Shown: positions 34,739 to 46,384, numbered from the stretch's first letter. The stretch is 64,000 bases of DNA from Ligula intestinalis (GCA_036362985.1 JAYGXS010000006.1:14656035-14720034); one strand, 5' to 3'. Numbers and translations are program-made. Notes: generated from the letters alone by a model not told the origin.

Positions 34739-37700
34739 ATGTCAAACGAAGTTCAAATTCCACCGAGACAAAATTCGCCAAAAATATGTTACTTAAATTC
34801 TTCTACACCAACGCACAGAGTCTGTTGTCCAAGTTAGATGAACTGAAAGTGCAGATATATGACCTTTCTCCTGACATTATCTCTCTGACAGAAACCTGGC
34901 TGTCTGAAAACGTGGATGACCGCGAAGTGGCACTACCTGGCTTTAATCTGTTTCGGAGAGATAGAAAAGGGCGCCAAGGAGGAGAAATAATAACTTACGT
35001 CAAACATGGAATGCTAGTCTCGGAAAAAACAGAGCGGTTTCATTGCAGCACCGAGGCCATCTGGCTTACTATAAAGGTACCGGAATCACCCAGCCTGGAA
35101 GTTCTGACCGTGTACCGTCCACCTAGACATGATCATGAGGCTGACACTGGTCAACTAGAAGAGTTAACGAGATTAGCTGCTCGGTCCGACGTCTTGATTA
35201 TGGGAGACTTCAATGCCCCGCTTATCGATTGGGGTTCAACATACGCACGAGGTCCAGAGCAAGCATTCGACTGGCGTTTACTAGCTCTGACACTTAATGC
35301 ATCTGTCAGTCAACACGTTCTATTTCCCACCAGGGTGCGTGAGGGGCAGCAATCAAACTGCCTAGACCTGGTACTTACGAAATCGCTGGACAGCATCGAC
35401 GAGGTGCAATCTCTACCTCCTCTAGGTAAAAGTGATCACATCGTACTAAATTGTGACTATTCTATATTTTCGGTACCCAAACAACCCACCAAGGTTAGAA
35501 GGAATATTTGGCGTGGTGACTTTGATCAAATGAAGGCCGAAATAAACAACATAAATTGGGAATTGGTTTTTTCCGGCAATACACCTGATGATTGGGGATG
35601 GTTCAGTGAGTTATTGCATACTCTCCTGAGAAACCACTGTCCGATTACACGGAAGAAGCTAAACAACAAACCTCAGTGGCTGACTCAAGCGCTGAAGAAA
35701 GAGATAAATAAAAAGGGGAGATTGTTTAGAAAGTATAGAGCAGATAGAAATCCGGTATCCCTAAATGCATACAAAACGCAGAGGAACCTCGTGAAGCGAC
35801 TTATCTTCAAAGCGTGCAAAGACTTTGAAAAAGATTTACTAAACCGGGCAATTAAAAATCCTAAGCTATTTTATGGCTACTTAAGAAAGACCACACGAAA
35901 CCGGGACCCAGTTCCCCTTCTGAAGGCAAGTGACGGAACAGAAATGAGTGAGGATGGAGCAAAAGCTGAGCATCTTTCAAAATTTTTCGAATCGAACTTT
36001 ACGACTGAAATCGGATTCATCCCTCCAAACTATGGCTTAGATGACGGTCCAACGATTGAAAATTTGGCCTTCGCCGAAGCAACCGTTCTTCAGGAGTTAA
36101 TGGCACTAAACGACTCGAAATCATCCGGTCCCGATGACATCCCGCCTAAATTACTGAAAGAACTTGCTGAGGAGCTAGCCAAACCGCTTTCTATGCTTTT
36201 TAGTACCTCGTTTAACGCAGGTTGTTTACCTGCCGATTGGAAATCCGCAAGGATCACACCGTTGTATAAAGGCGGCAGAAAGGTTTCTGCAAACAGTTAT
36301 AGACTAATCAGCCTCACTTCGATCTGTTGCAAGATTATGGAAACAGTAGTAAAGCGAGAGCTGATGCGTTTCTTAGAGCAGCATAACCTTCTATCGGATG
36401 CGCAACATGGGTTCCGCAGAGGCAAGTCCTGCGTGACGAACCTGCTCCATTGTTTGGAACGCTGGACTCGGGCAGTTGATGGAGGAAATCCGCTTCATGT
36501 AATCTACATCGACTTCAAGAAGGCTTTTGATAGCGTCCCACATCAACGACTTCTGCATAAACTCAGCCAAATAGGTGTTCGAGGAAATCTGCTGAAGTGG
36601 ATTCAAAGCTTCTTAGTTGGCCGCTCCCAAACTGTCCATATTGGTGACCAGCAGTCGGCAGACGTTGCATTGGAGAGCGGTGTCCCCCAAGGCTCTGTCC
36701 TTGGCCCTATACTGTTCATTATATACGTCAATGACTCCGTCCGTGAACTGGACTGCGATGTGGCTATGTTTGCCGATGACATTAAGATTTGGAACGTCAT
36801 CAGAAATTCAGCTGACGAAGAACGTTTGCAGATAAACCTAAACCGTCTTCAAACTTAATCTCAAGACTGGCTTTTGCCGTTTAACGAGAACAAATGCAGT
36901 ATCCTACGAGTTGGCCGACCCAGCTCTCAGAATCCCATGGTTTACAGCCTAAATGGCATCCAACTGCAAGGAGTGGACGCGCAGAAAGATTTGGGGGTAT
37001 GGATCTCTACGTCTCTCAAGCCCTCGCTGCACTGCGCAAAAGTAGCCAAGTCTGCGATGTCCGTCCTGTATCTTGTCAAAAGGGCTTTCTGTGCCTTATA
37101 TAAAGACTGCTTTGCTAAGGTCTTTGGAACATTTGTGCGGCCTAAGTTGGGGTTCGCAATCCAAGCATGGAAACCCTGGACTGCGAAAGACCTAAATTCC
37201 CTCGAGAAGGTCCAAAGGCGCGCGACCAAACTGGTTACCGGTCAGAGCTTTTTACCCTACGAAAGACGTTTAGCTAATCTCGATCTATTTCCGTTATGTT
37301 ACAGACAGCTACGTGGCGATCTGATACAAGCGTTTCGCATAATGCGCGGGCAGGACTGTTGTCTTTTACTTGGCGACTTCTTCGAGTTAGCAACAACGAC
37401 GAACTTAAGAGGGCATCTCTTCAAACTACGCATAACAGGGGCCAGACTAGACACACGCAAGTTCTTCATTGGTAATAGAGTAGTTGAAGCTTTGAATGCT
37501 CTCCCCGAGGATATTCTTGTCCCCATCTGTGGATGCATTCAAGAGAAATTTAGATTTTATACCCGAAATGTCCACTAAAATTAGACCTGGCGAGACTGAA
37601 ATTATATATATAAACATACTACTCACTGATTTTCAGTAATATCTTAGTTTAGAATAACAAGAATTGCAAGCGTCGAGTCCACCAAACGTTGTGATCCGAG

Positions 37701-38401
37701 GCTACGCGGATTTGTTAAACTTTTCCCAATTCAGGCATGGAATGCTCGGCCCGCGGACATTGTCATGTCGCCATCTGAGCACACGTTTAAGATTAAGTCA
37801 GACGCATCTGTAGACATGTTTAAGACACGATTAAGTTAGAACAAATAGCCACTGAGCCCCCGAAAATAAACTGTCAGTTGCCGAATGCAAATTGTGCAAT
37901 AATCACATTATAAAAACATACTACTCGCTTATTTTCGGTAATATGTTTGTTTAGAAAACTACCGATTACATTTCTTCAGTCAATTAGTAGGCAGTCTCGT
38001 TAAACCAACAAGGGTGCACGATGGGCGCATCGCCGACACTCGATGAGGTTCGCGTGACCTCCGCAAACTTCTCTTCGTGGGGCCCTTGGTATTATGGCGA
38101 AAACCGCGACGGACTCTCCCTGACATGCTTCAAACACTCTTAGCACAGGCCATCAGCTTCGAATATACTCTGCACCCCCCCCTCCCCCGGGCGACAGTTT
38201 TTCTCCTTAAATCTCTCAAATGGCATTCAAACCCCTAGACTTCTGAACAATGCCTAATGAGTTTTTTCATTGTCGGCCCTCAAATTTCTGGCAACGCCAC
38301 TGTTCTGAAATGTTCTACAGATCAAATGCATTGAAAAAACTGTACTAATAAAGAGTTCAAAGGTATTTACCTATATTTCCCTCAATAAAAACCTGACCTG
38401 A
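34739..38401 (+). mobile_element. CR1-like LINE, near complete ORF
   Basis: Coding region 34786-37578 is followed by about 800 bp of 3' sequence. The 3' end GAGTTCAAAGGTATTTACC followed by CCCTCAATAAA matches that of the second LINE near 51810-51845, which marks the family end. Inside the 3' part a segment with AACATACTACTC and GTAATAT occurs twice (about 37605 and 37915). Between them a second, diverged tail of a LINE ORF can be read (37670-37840), so the 3' region is composite. The 5' limit is set by the end of the palindrome arm. Confidence 0.75.
34786..37578 (+). pseudogene. LINE ORF2: AP endonuclease and reverse transcriptase
   Basis: 930 codons in one frame, interrupted once by TAA at 36856-36858. 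The N-terminal part is an apurinic-type endonuclease: FFYTNAQSLLSKLDELKVQI, SLTETWLS with its Glu, a GDFNAPLIDWG box near residue 145 and a SDHIVL end near residue 220. The reverse transcriptase follows: PADWKSARITPLYKGG, HGFRRGKSCVTNLLHCLERW, YIDFKKAFDSVPHQRL, SGVPQGSVLGPILF, and the catalytic FADD at 36769-36780. After the stop the thumb and C-terminal domain continue to 37578. The clade is CR1-like by these motifs. It lies antisense in a PGAM5 intron. Confidence 0.9.
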
Positions 38402-38480
38402 ACTTTATTCAATACCGATTACCGAATGAGTATCAATCTTTCGCATATGTCGGAATGTTGCATTATATTTGGAGTCTACT
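38402..38480. mobile_element. pogo-like element terminal fragment
   Basis: ACTTTATTCAATACCGATTA and the following CGCATATGTCGGAATGTTGC match the right end of the palindromic element at 34186-34266, ending in GTCTACTGTA. Only about 80 bp are present, directly after the 3' end of the LINE. Confidence 0.7.
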
Positions 38481-38749
38481 GTACTTCAGTGACTGCCTTG
38501 CCTGCGCTCTGAGTTGGGAACCGCCAAGTTGTTGACCAGTTTACATCAACAAGCCTTTTTCCACATTAAAACTTAGTTATGCACATGATTTCCTTAGCGT
38601 TAGAGTTACATCGGTTATCTTCATTTGGTTAATTCCGTCAGTTGAGGTGGTTGCCGCGTGTGAGAGAGCTGAGATCAGCAAACATGTGTAGGGGAGAAGC
38701 AAGAAGTTAGACATCTAAAGGCCAGAGAGTGAAACTAATGCCAATAGAG

Positions 38750-39070
38750 GAGAATATCCGAGTCCCAGGAAGCAGTTCAGAAGATGAAGAAGCGATCACT
38801 GAAACAAGAGTTTTACTGTCCTGACTTTTCAGATTCCGTCGGGAATCGTTAGTCATAGGTAATCGTAAACAAGTCTGAGACAGGCGCAGATAAGGGGTGA
38901 TACATGCACAGATTGCACGGTATTTATAGTTCTTAGCGATAGTGAAACTACTATCGGGTGCGACCAGGGATCGCTTGATGACCCTCGGCATACATACAGG
39001 TACCCGCCTCGGGGGAGAACAGAATTCGTGATAGTCGAAAGCAATTTCCATACCTACCTTGGGCAGGTTC
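38750..39070 (-). repeat. Penelope-like 3' region, minus strand
   Basis: It contains, on the minus strand, an ACTATAAATACCG motif, then TATGACTAACGATTCCCGAC and GGAATCTGAAAAGTCAGG, and the terminal TTCAGTGATCGCTTCTTCATC. These match the arms of the palindrome at 24973-25202. The hammerhead-like core is degenerate here. No endonuclease sequence is attached. Confidence 0.6.
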
Positions 39071-39862
39071 ACATGCTGGCATAGTGCATCTACTGCATGC
39101 TATACGGTATAAGCGCTGGACCAACAAGGAGACTATATTAGGGTACGGCCGGCGTTATTTGAGCTGCGCACCTATAACCAATGCCACACACACCCAGGCG
39201 TGGGCTTACGTCAGGACAACCACGTGTGCTCAATCCGCGCACCAGATGGCTGACCGGCGCGATCAATAGACTGTAAAATTAAGGAAATGCAGGTAGACTC
39301 TGAAGACTCCGTCCTCACGACATTCCGTCCATATTCCTCATTATAGACATTTTAACTTGCAGAATAATCCGGTCGTCTTAGGATGGCGAGTCAGGCTGCA
39401 ATGGCCCTCTCTGATCGTGGTCTCTACAGCACTCCTACTCAGTTGTGATTTGAGTCGTTTCTTTATTGTCTGACTGAAAATCTGGTCTATCGTGCACAGA
39501 CCAGTTGTATGTGGCACGCATTTTAAGCTTCCTCAGCCACCGCGATTAATCTCGCCTCCGGTCTCCTTGAGACTGTCTTGACGCCGAGTTCACGTGGGCG
39601 GGGGGGGGAGTACAGGAGATGCCACACGAGTCTACTTTCACCACAAACTAATTCACGCGCAAATCACCTCTCCTACATCCCTCACGCCGTGGACGCACAC
39701 GCTGGATATTGTCGCTCGCGACAGTCCAACTGGACTGACTTCCACTAAGCTAGCAAACCTAACAGTTAGGCATTTTATGAATACAACGGCACTGGCGCAC
39801 CTGATCAAGTGTGAGGACAACAAACAGGAAGTAAGCGACAACAAAACAAAAAAGCAGTTTAC

Positions 39863-40125
39863 GAGATTGAGGTTCGGGCTCCGCCGGTGGTGGCCCCTCT
39901 GCCATCGACGCAGACTCCAGGAGAGACAGTGTTCGCGATTGCAGTGGTGAGGGGCAAAGGGCCAAGTCCTCGAGGGGACAATCATCCGTCAGGACACGAG
40001 GTGGGCACCTTGCAGGCAGACTGTCAATGCCCGTCTCTGCCAGGTTCATCTGATCGAGCTCTGTCAGGATGGCAGCTGTTGTCTGACGCGCGCGGATCAT
40101 GTCTGAGTGTATCACACAGTCAATT
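39863..40125 (-). CDS. PGAM5: PGAM5 exon 3: substrate-site Arg region
   Basis: It starts after the acceptor CTCATGTAG on the minus strand, completing an Arg codon, and encodes IDCVIHSDMIRARQTTAAIL. It matches the family segment IVHSSMTRAxETT, in which the Arg contacts phosphate. A longer middle part with LEDLALCPSPLQS leads to EGPPPAEPEPQS, comparable with REGAPIEPDPPVSHW. It ends at GTAAAC in phase 1. Confidence 0.88.
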
Positions 40126-40234
40126 CTACATGAGGATTTTTAAAAAAACAGTTACAGACAACTATCTAAAACAGGGAATAAAAACCGGCCAGATACGTTA
40201 AGTTCACCACATGCATAGACAGCAGCATCCATAC

Positions 40235-40403
40235 CTGTAACCAAGTTCACGCAAGCGTTTGCCTGCTCTTCGAGCCTGTTGCCAACCGATTTCAGTAAGT
40301 ACTTTCTTATCGGAGGTTTCTGCCTCGGTTTCATACTGTCCATGACGAACAAGGATTAGTAGTTTGGAGTAGTTTCTTGCGGGTTCTTTGTCTTTATCAA
40401 GTA
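40235..40403 (-). CDS. PGAM5: PGAM5 exon 2: catalytic RHG box
   Basis: The acceptor is TATATCCTTTTAG on the minus strand. It encodes LDKDKEPARNYSKLLILVRH and then GQYETEAETSDKKVLTEIGW and QQARRAGKRLRELGYR. RHG carries the phosphohistidine nucleophile. The family has RHSQY or RHGQY here, followed by LTPLGREQAxLTGxRLxxLG. The donor GTATGG leaves phase 2. Confidence 0.92.
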
Positions 40404-40503
40404 CTAAAAGGATATACTGACTGACATGAAAACGGTAAGATGACAAGGAGGCAACATTCCGTCTTAGTAGTATGGCTACTTGAGGGGCCTGAAGTAACAT
40501 CAC

Positions 40504-40617
40504 AGATGGTGGTACTACTACTCATGGTAGAATAATAATAGTTGTGACAGGTACCATTTACTGTAGTAATAATGGTGGTGGTTGTGTAATGGTAGTAGCA
40601 ATAACTACTACCTCAAT
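40504..40617. repeat. Trinucleotide-rich low-complexity tract
   Basis: An irregular mixture of GTA/ACT/GGT triplets (GATGGTGGTACTACTACTC, GTAATAATGGTGGTGGTTG). It is interspersed rather than a clean tandem array and lies in PGAM5 intron 1. Confidence 0.6.
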
Positions 40618-42062
40618 ATTTTAGGCATTTTGAGATACTTGTCATCCACGAATGTAAGTAACCTACAGCTTAGGTGTCGCCCCAGCAGCTAGCAAACGGC
40701 CAAACTTATGCTAGTCGAGGCGGCGTGCGACGTTCTAGGTCACGGAATCTTGACGCCAAACAGGAGGCCACGAGAGACTAATATTGTTACCAAACTGCTG
40801 AATTAATTAAGCAACACGCATTCTACATCTGCGCCAGCAGTCAATATGACAAGAATGATGTCGCGAGCACTCACAGAATTGACAACATAGCCAGTTTACC
40901 TTGCTCAACAGCCTAATTTTAAACATCCAGAATTATTTGTTACGTCCTCTCAGAGGACACTGTCAAGATTTAAAAATTCAGCAGCCTATGAATAAATTAG
41001 GAGACTAATAGAGCAGAGAGGTCTAAGCCAACTCTCTGCAATTTTAAGCTGACGCAATCCGTAGTCGGGATGAGCAGCTCGACGGAATTTGTTAAAGTGA
41101 TAGGATGCCTAGACTTTGTGTACAGATTCAGTGTGAACAAGCGACTGCCTTCGATTACACAGGCTAAAGGAATAGGTAGCCGGTGCGATTACGATAACAA
41201 GAAAGATTGACACAGTATGTTGACACGCATGAACAGGTCAGTACTTAGCACACTCACACTAAGCAATATTCAACCGAACAGAAAAGTTGAGGAAGGCTTT
41301 ATCCTTGCGTGTAAGTTTTGTCGTGATCAAACAACCTCCGTAGCACCAGTGGAGACGCTAATGCCTTTATTATCGAAGCTATAGCTGGCAGCTTGCTTTC
41401 CTAGACCCCAACATGTGTCGGACTATATGAAGCATTGAGCGAAATACTTAAATAGGACTCCGAATAGGTTAAAGCTTCTAACTGAGATTATTTTTCATGC
41501 AGTGGTGTTCTACGCTGACTTGGAGGAAAGAATCATCGCGTAGTGGAAAGAAGAGCACCTCAGGCCCAAAATCTTACTTCGGGATGGAAGAAAGATTAAA
41601 AAAATGCACAGCCCTTCGTGACTTAAAATAGCCAAATGAAGACAACTAGAAGTATAACTCGCAAAACATAAAATACTGTCAATTGTCTAGAATAATTAAA
41701 AATGAAAATCGAATTATTTTTTAAAAAGTTGCCACTAATTATATTTCTTGGGATGCCTTCCAATTCATAAAAGGGTAAGTACGGTTGTCAAAGAGTACGT
41801 TTATAAGTACACTCAGATATTTTTCGACCATCTAGTGCTCAAAATAGCTGGAAAAAAAGAAGAGCCGATCCCCCTAAGAGAGCTGTGGAATGTCTTAAAT
41901 GATACCAGTTTGTTCTGTCTCGGTAAACTCAAAGACTTTTATCAGCGAATACATCAAAAACACTGTTACAAAGAATAAACACGTTCAATGACGGCAGATA
42001 CCTACGATTAGGTTTCCCGACACCAATAACGTACAAAAATGCAATCGCAATTGAAGACCAAC
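40618..42062 (-). other. PGAM5 intron 1, rest
   Basis: No recognisable gene or element. The short open stretch 41748-41978 on the plus strand has no known domain. A missing small PGAM5 exon (phase 1 at both ends) would have to lie here, but I could not find one. Confidence 0.4.
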
Positions 42063-42228
42063 CTGCAGAATTATTGTCCCATGAATGATCCCATTTGGAT
42101 GACTGTGGGAGTAACTGTTTGCAAGCATCGACAAAATAGGGAGTTTCTTTACTTTCATTAATCGACAGGAGAGTTGCTCCAGCAGCCGCTAGTGCTACCG
42201 TAATTTTAAAGCCGCGAAAAAGCTGCAT
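42063..42228 (-). CDS. PGAM5: PGAM5 exon 1: membrane anchor
   Basis: The ATG at 42228 begins MQLFRGFKITVALAAAGATL, a short basic start followed by a hydrophobic segment of about 15 residues, as in the membrane anchor and targeting region of PGAM5. QSSKWDHSWDNNSA follows, matching the WDPNWD multimerisation motif of the family. The donor is GTTGGT in phase 1, which exon 2 matches. The frame is open further upstream, but this ATG puts the hydrophobic segment at the expected distance from the N-terminus. Confidence 0.78.
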
Positions 42229-43909
42229 AATTTTCTCTGGCCAGCCAGTGTAAATGTACGGTAAATGGTGGAGCAGCAGGAGAAAAAACTGACCCGATTT
42301 CTCTTCACAAGGCTTAAAGATTAAGAATAATTTAGTTTTATGATAACAAGACGAGAAAGACGAAGGAAAATCTAAACACTGCTCAATTGTTGCAGTGAGA
42401 ACGACAAAAATTCCCTGATTCTGTGGCCGCACCTCTTCTGAGTCGTCTACTGATTCTAAAGCATCCGCGTTAGATTTCAAAGGGCGGACAGATACATGAT
42501 AATGGGGTCACTGAGGATGCAATGGCTGAGGTGTGGCACGAAGAACATAGGGTATATAGATAGTTACAGTTCCATTTAGTTTAAGGCAGTGTTCTCAAAA
42601 GCAAACTGTTCTCAACAGTCCACGTCAAATATCATATTTAATCTGAGGTGCTTCTGAACTTTGGTGAGTCTTCCATATAGGAGCGCAGTCAATCGAAAAA
42701 AGGAAGGAGCCGGAAATCTTTTCATACCTACACTTCCAAAAGGCTTGCGTTTTAATTAAATTGCTAAAAAGCGTTGGCTGGAATGGACAAATGCCTATCT
42801 ATCGGCCAAATATTTTTGAAATCTGACGGTAGCAAAGGGCAAGCAAGGTCATTTAAGTAGCGTAAAGCAATAGGAAAATAGTTCTGGTTTATTCACAGTC
42901 AATAGTTGCAGCTTACAAAAACATTACATGAAATAAAACCACTGCAAACAGATATTTGTTTTATTCATAACCAAACCTAAGTACAATTGATACTTTCAAG
43001 ACTATATGTCCAAGGCGAGGCTGACTGTCACGTATATGACTCCATTTGCCCATTCAATAAAACTCGATAACAACAGCCAACAAAAATCAAAAGGTAAGTG
43101 TTTGAGGAACAATTGTAAACAGAAATAGTCCTGCTCATCAATCTTTCTAAATTTAACAATTAAGGCCTTAAGACCTGACCAGGATGGGCTTGCTGTGCCA
43201 TAGGATAGTGGGTGCTTTGGAAGCACGAAACTTTGTCAGTTTGGGGCAAAAGGTACCAAGTGGCCTGCTGGATATAGATTGCTCGTTCGGCTTCTTTTTA
43301 TTAGCCAACACTGGTATTCAAGTGATGTTGGCTATGACGGTGGGCGACTTAGAAAACCAGAGCGGAATGTGCACAACAAAGCTCGTAGGAGAATAATCTT
43401 AACCCTGACACATTAATCTAGGTGCACTGCTCGTTCTCACTGATCTGTCATTTTTAAACATAATTATAAGGTGTTCGTTTCAAAGCCGTTATTCTAACAG
43501 CGGTACCTTGTTCAGTGCCGAATAGGCCTCGAAAAGATGATGTAATTGAGGCTCAGCATAAGCCCTAATACGAGATCTGACAAACCCCTACTAGCATATG
43601 CTGCGACCTGAGGGCTGGGTTTAATTGGGGTGGAGAGGACCATAGCTGTTCGTCTAGCATGCAGTCATTATAAAATATACTTCATTGCTAATTACTAGTA
43701 CGACTGTGCATTCTGTATATAAATAACATCCACCGTTGTTGTCTCGTGAGACAACAATTGTTTCAAAATATCTCCCGTAGTATTCTCCAACGGCGGTGAC
43801 AGTCTGCAAACACCCATCGTGATCAGGCTCTCATTTGATGCGTCGTCACATTGCGGACTTCAGTCCGGACATAATAGCCTAACTTGAAAAAGTCGAAATT
43901 ATGGTCTAG
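42229..43909. other. Region upstream of PGAM5
   Basis: No gene is supported. A minus-strand open stretch (43002-43226) has a hydrophobic run but no recognisable family. Confidence 0.4.
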
Positions 43910-44100
43910 GCCGGCAGCAGCAGCAGCTAGAGGCGCTGATTCGCCAGCGGCTAAGGGTCAACGCCGAGGAGAGTTCCAGTCTGCGTCGGAATCCTGTTAC
44001 GAAGCTATGGAGATCATCGGTCGACTTCCGACAGCTTAATACTATGCTTCTGGAGGACAACTTTCGAAAGGAACTTGCGAGCTGCACTTTTGATAATTAA
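43910..44100 (+). CDS. Candidate last exon of unidentified gene
   Basis: After a possible acceptor (ATTATGGTCTAG) one frame stays open for 62 codons and ends in TAA. The product starts RQQQQLEALIRQRLR and continues with a Glu/Ser/Arg-rich segment and LNTMLLEDNFRKELA. It has the composition of a coiled-coil-type protein end. I do not recognise the family and found no upstream exons. The acceptor lacks a strong pyrimidine tract, so it may be chance. Confidence 0.3.
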
Positions 44101-44346
44101 TACTTGCATTAGATCTCATACCTCAGTTGCCTTGGAGGAAATGTCATGGACGATTCTGTTAAAAAAAAATTCGGCGGTTTTCGAAGACAAAATTAGTCGC
44201 TTCGTTAACTTCAAAGGCTAAAAAATAAACTAGGCCTTAATAACTCCAATTTCTACGAAGTGATAATGGGTATGTCTCTTATCATATAATTGACCCTTAA
44301 ATATGAAGATTCCTTCAGAACATGAAATACCGACGGCAAATGAAAG

Positions 44347-44532
44347 GTGTCGGACATCGAAGACGCCCTTGTTAGGCGACTAAAAGTGTTGTTAGGGATG
44401 TCAGCGGATGGCCAAGCTACAAAAAAGAATAAGCCGAGTGCTAATTCCGCTAAAAATTTCTTAAGGTACTGCTGGCTTGTTGACGCCACTGCTGGACCAT
44501 CGAAAGATGCATACCAGGACACACCACAATAA
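44347..44532 (+). CDS. Short unidentified ORF
   Basis: 61 codons without ATG start (it opens GTG-TCG-GAC), encoding SDIEDALVRRLKVLLGMSAD and ending TAA. It looks protein-like in composition, but there is no family match and no splice context that I can defend. Confidence 0.15.
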   Translation: MSDIEDALVRRLKVLLGMSADGQATKKNKPSANSAKNFLRYCWLVDATAGPSKDAYQDTPQ

Positions 44533-44915
44533 CGGTTTAAAGAGGGACCTGAGAAAAGCGCATTTGTACAAGCATACATATTTTTCGCTTTTTATATATT
44601 CAATAAGTTTTTTGACTTAACTAGAGGTCTACGGGGATTAAACTCAATCAATTGGTCGTTCGCTAAAACTCTGTCAGCACACAGTCCTGGCCTGGGCGAG
44701 GCTGGGGACGGGGTAACCCCGGGGCTCGAGGACGGGGATTTCAACCCGTATTACCCCACATCCGGAAAATATTTCTGCACCTGGACGCGCCTTTTTTCTC
44801 ATTTTACCTCAACATTGACTGTTTGCTCAAATAACAAGGCACACAATAATGGTAACTGATACTTTTTGACAACAAAAATAGATTTCGAAAAATATGTACC
44901 GTCAATATACCCTAA

Positions 44916-45578
44916 TGGCAATGTTCCGGAACCAAAGCTCCCACTTTGGTCCCGTTGCGCCGTGATTGTGTATATGGGCGGTATTCCGTGCACTGGTCCG
45001 GTTAGTCTACAAGCTGTCATCAAAATCGATGGTCAAACACCCACACACAAGCTCCCACATCCACCTGAGAAAAACCCTACGCGCACGCACGCCTCCTGCA
45101 TTTGCTACCTTACCCCTCTCCAAATGCGGCGCCTGGATCGATGCCTTGCTCTGGCAGCTTTTGCCTGCGTATGCCTAGGGCGAAAAACCGATGCTCAGGG
45201 CGCACGCGTTCAAATAGGGGGGGGGGTCTGGGGGTAGGGGGCGACTACGTGCATCAAGTGCAGTCTGAGCAGACTCGGTTAAGCATACGCCAGCAAAAGT
45301 TGCCTGAGCAAGGCATCGATCCAGGCGCCGCATTTGAAGAGGGGTAAGGTAGCAAATGCAGGAGGCGTGCGTGCACGTAGGGTTTTTCTCAGGTGGACGA
45401 GGGAGCTTGTGTGTGGGTGCTCGACGATCGATTTCGATGACAGCTTGTAGACTACCCGGGCCAGTGCACGAAATACCGCCCATATACGCAATCACGGCGC
45501 AGTAGGGCCAAAGTGGAACCAAATTGGGACCTTTGGTTCCACTGGAACCACTTTAACCTTTGGTTCCGGAACATTGCC
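44916..45578. repeat. Foldback repeat with arms of about 265-295 bp
   Basis: Arm 44916-45178 is complementary to 45284-45578 along its length, for example GGCAATGTTCCGGAACCAAAG at the left tip against CTTTGGTTCCGGAACATTGCC at the right tip. TGCATTTGCTACCTTACCCC lies near the loop and has its complement near 45345. The right arm has about 30 extra bases in which the TTGGTTCC unit is repeated. The spacer of about 105 bp has G runs (GGGGGGGGTCTGGGGGTAGG). No transposase is present. Confidence 0.75.
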
Positions 45579-46384
45579 GTCATAGTAGTTCATCCGTAAA
45601 GGTCGAGGATCCTCAGCCCCGGACTCCCCTATTCCTCCACAGAGCAATCCGGAGCTGGTGTTGGCGAGGAAAAAGAGATCCACTGCAAATCTATATGAAT
45701 AGGGATTTTTTAGACGAAAAATGAACGCAAATTGCTGCCTGCAGACGGCAGTTTGGACGTCCAAACTTGATTACTTATGTTCCAATTCAACAGCTGCAAC
45801 CTAAGTTGCAGGATTCATTCAAGTATTCAAAAAACAGATATCAGGGAGTACTTAACTTGAAATATCGCTAATGTGGAGTTAACTACGGGTGGAACGTACC
45901 AATTTCAGTTGAACCTCGAAAACTAATAATAAGCTTGTAAAGAGCTCGGAAAAGCCAAGACACTAAGGCAAAATAGAGTTATTTGCACGTCAGCTTAACT
46001 CAACAAATCAGAATTAAAGCGTAAGCGGTTTTTTTGTGTACAAATAAGCTTCACGTCTGTGAGGTTATAGTGTACTATACGAACCTTCCCCTATCCTTGC
46101 GGAAATAAAAATATTTGTTGAGATTGTTTCCGGTCTGGAAGGGTGTGAGTTCGATCCCACTACTGTAACAACTTTAGCGCCCAAGCTCAGTAAGGCAGCA
46201 TAATTCCTGCTGTTAGATTTGGTAAAATAGGGTCCGGACGCTTAGGTAGGGTTTCGCCGAAGATATTTCGTAAAAAAGGAATCCTTCTTGTCATAGAGTG
46301 AAGAAGACTTCCTGAGAAATTGATTCATGATTGTTCAACGACAAGATAAATGAATGAATAAGGTTTCTTGATTAATATGCGCAA

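Larger units (their letters stand above)
31843..39862 (-). other. PGAM5 intron 3, about 8 kb
   Basis: The intron separates exons 3 and 4. It contains the 1.8-kb palindrome (32941-34738), a CR1-like LINE in antisense direction (34739-38401), a pogo-like terminal fragment and a Penelope-like tail. The segments 31843-32940 and 39071-39862 hold no recognisable gene. A stretch near 39370-39430 shares AGTCAGGCTGCAATGG with the dispersed repeat at 7125-7160 and 21520. Confidence 0.8.
31385..42228 (-). other. PGAM5: PGAM5 gene locus, spliced, about 10.8 kb
   Basis: This is a homologue of PGAM5, a histidine-phosphatase-fold Ser/Thr phosphatase anchored in mitochondrial membranes, with roles in mitophagy, fission and stress signalling. 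Four minus-strand exons join with consistent phases (166, 169, 263 and 458 bp; 1056 bp in total), giving 351 residues against about 290 in vertebrates. It has an N-terminal membrane segment, the multimerisation motif WDxxWD, the catalytic RHG box, the substrate-site Arg in DMIRARQTT and the second catalytic His in GHANVFRYW. Extra length sits in two lineage-specific insertions in exons 3 and 4. It converges on NPL4. A further small exon after exon 1 cannot be excluded, because the conserved PLSLI-type segment of animal PGAM5 is not seen. Confidence 0.88.

Noticed and set aside
44866..45522. Open frames on both strands within the foldback repeat
   Set aside because: The same peptide appears from both arms because they are inverted copies. 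No domain is recognisable.
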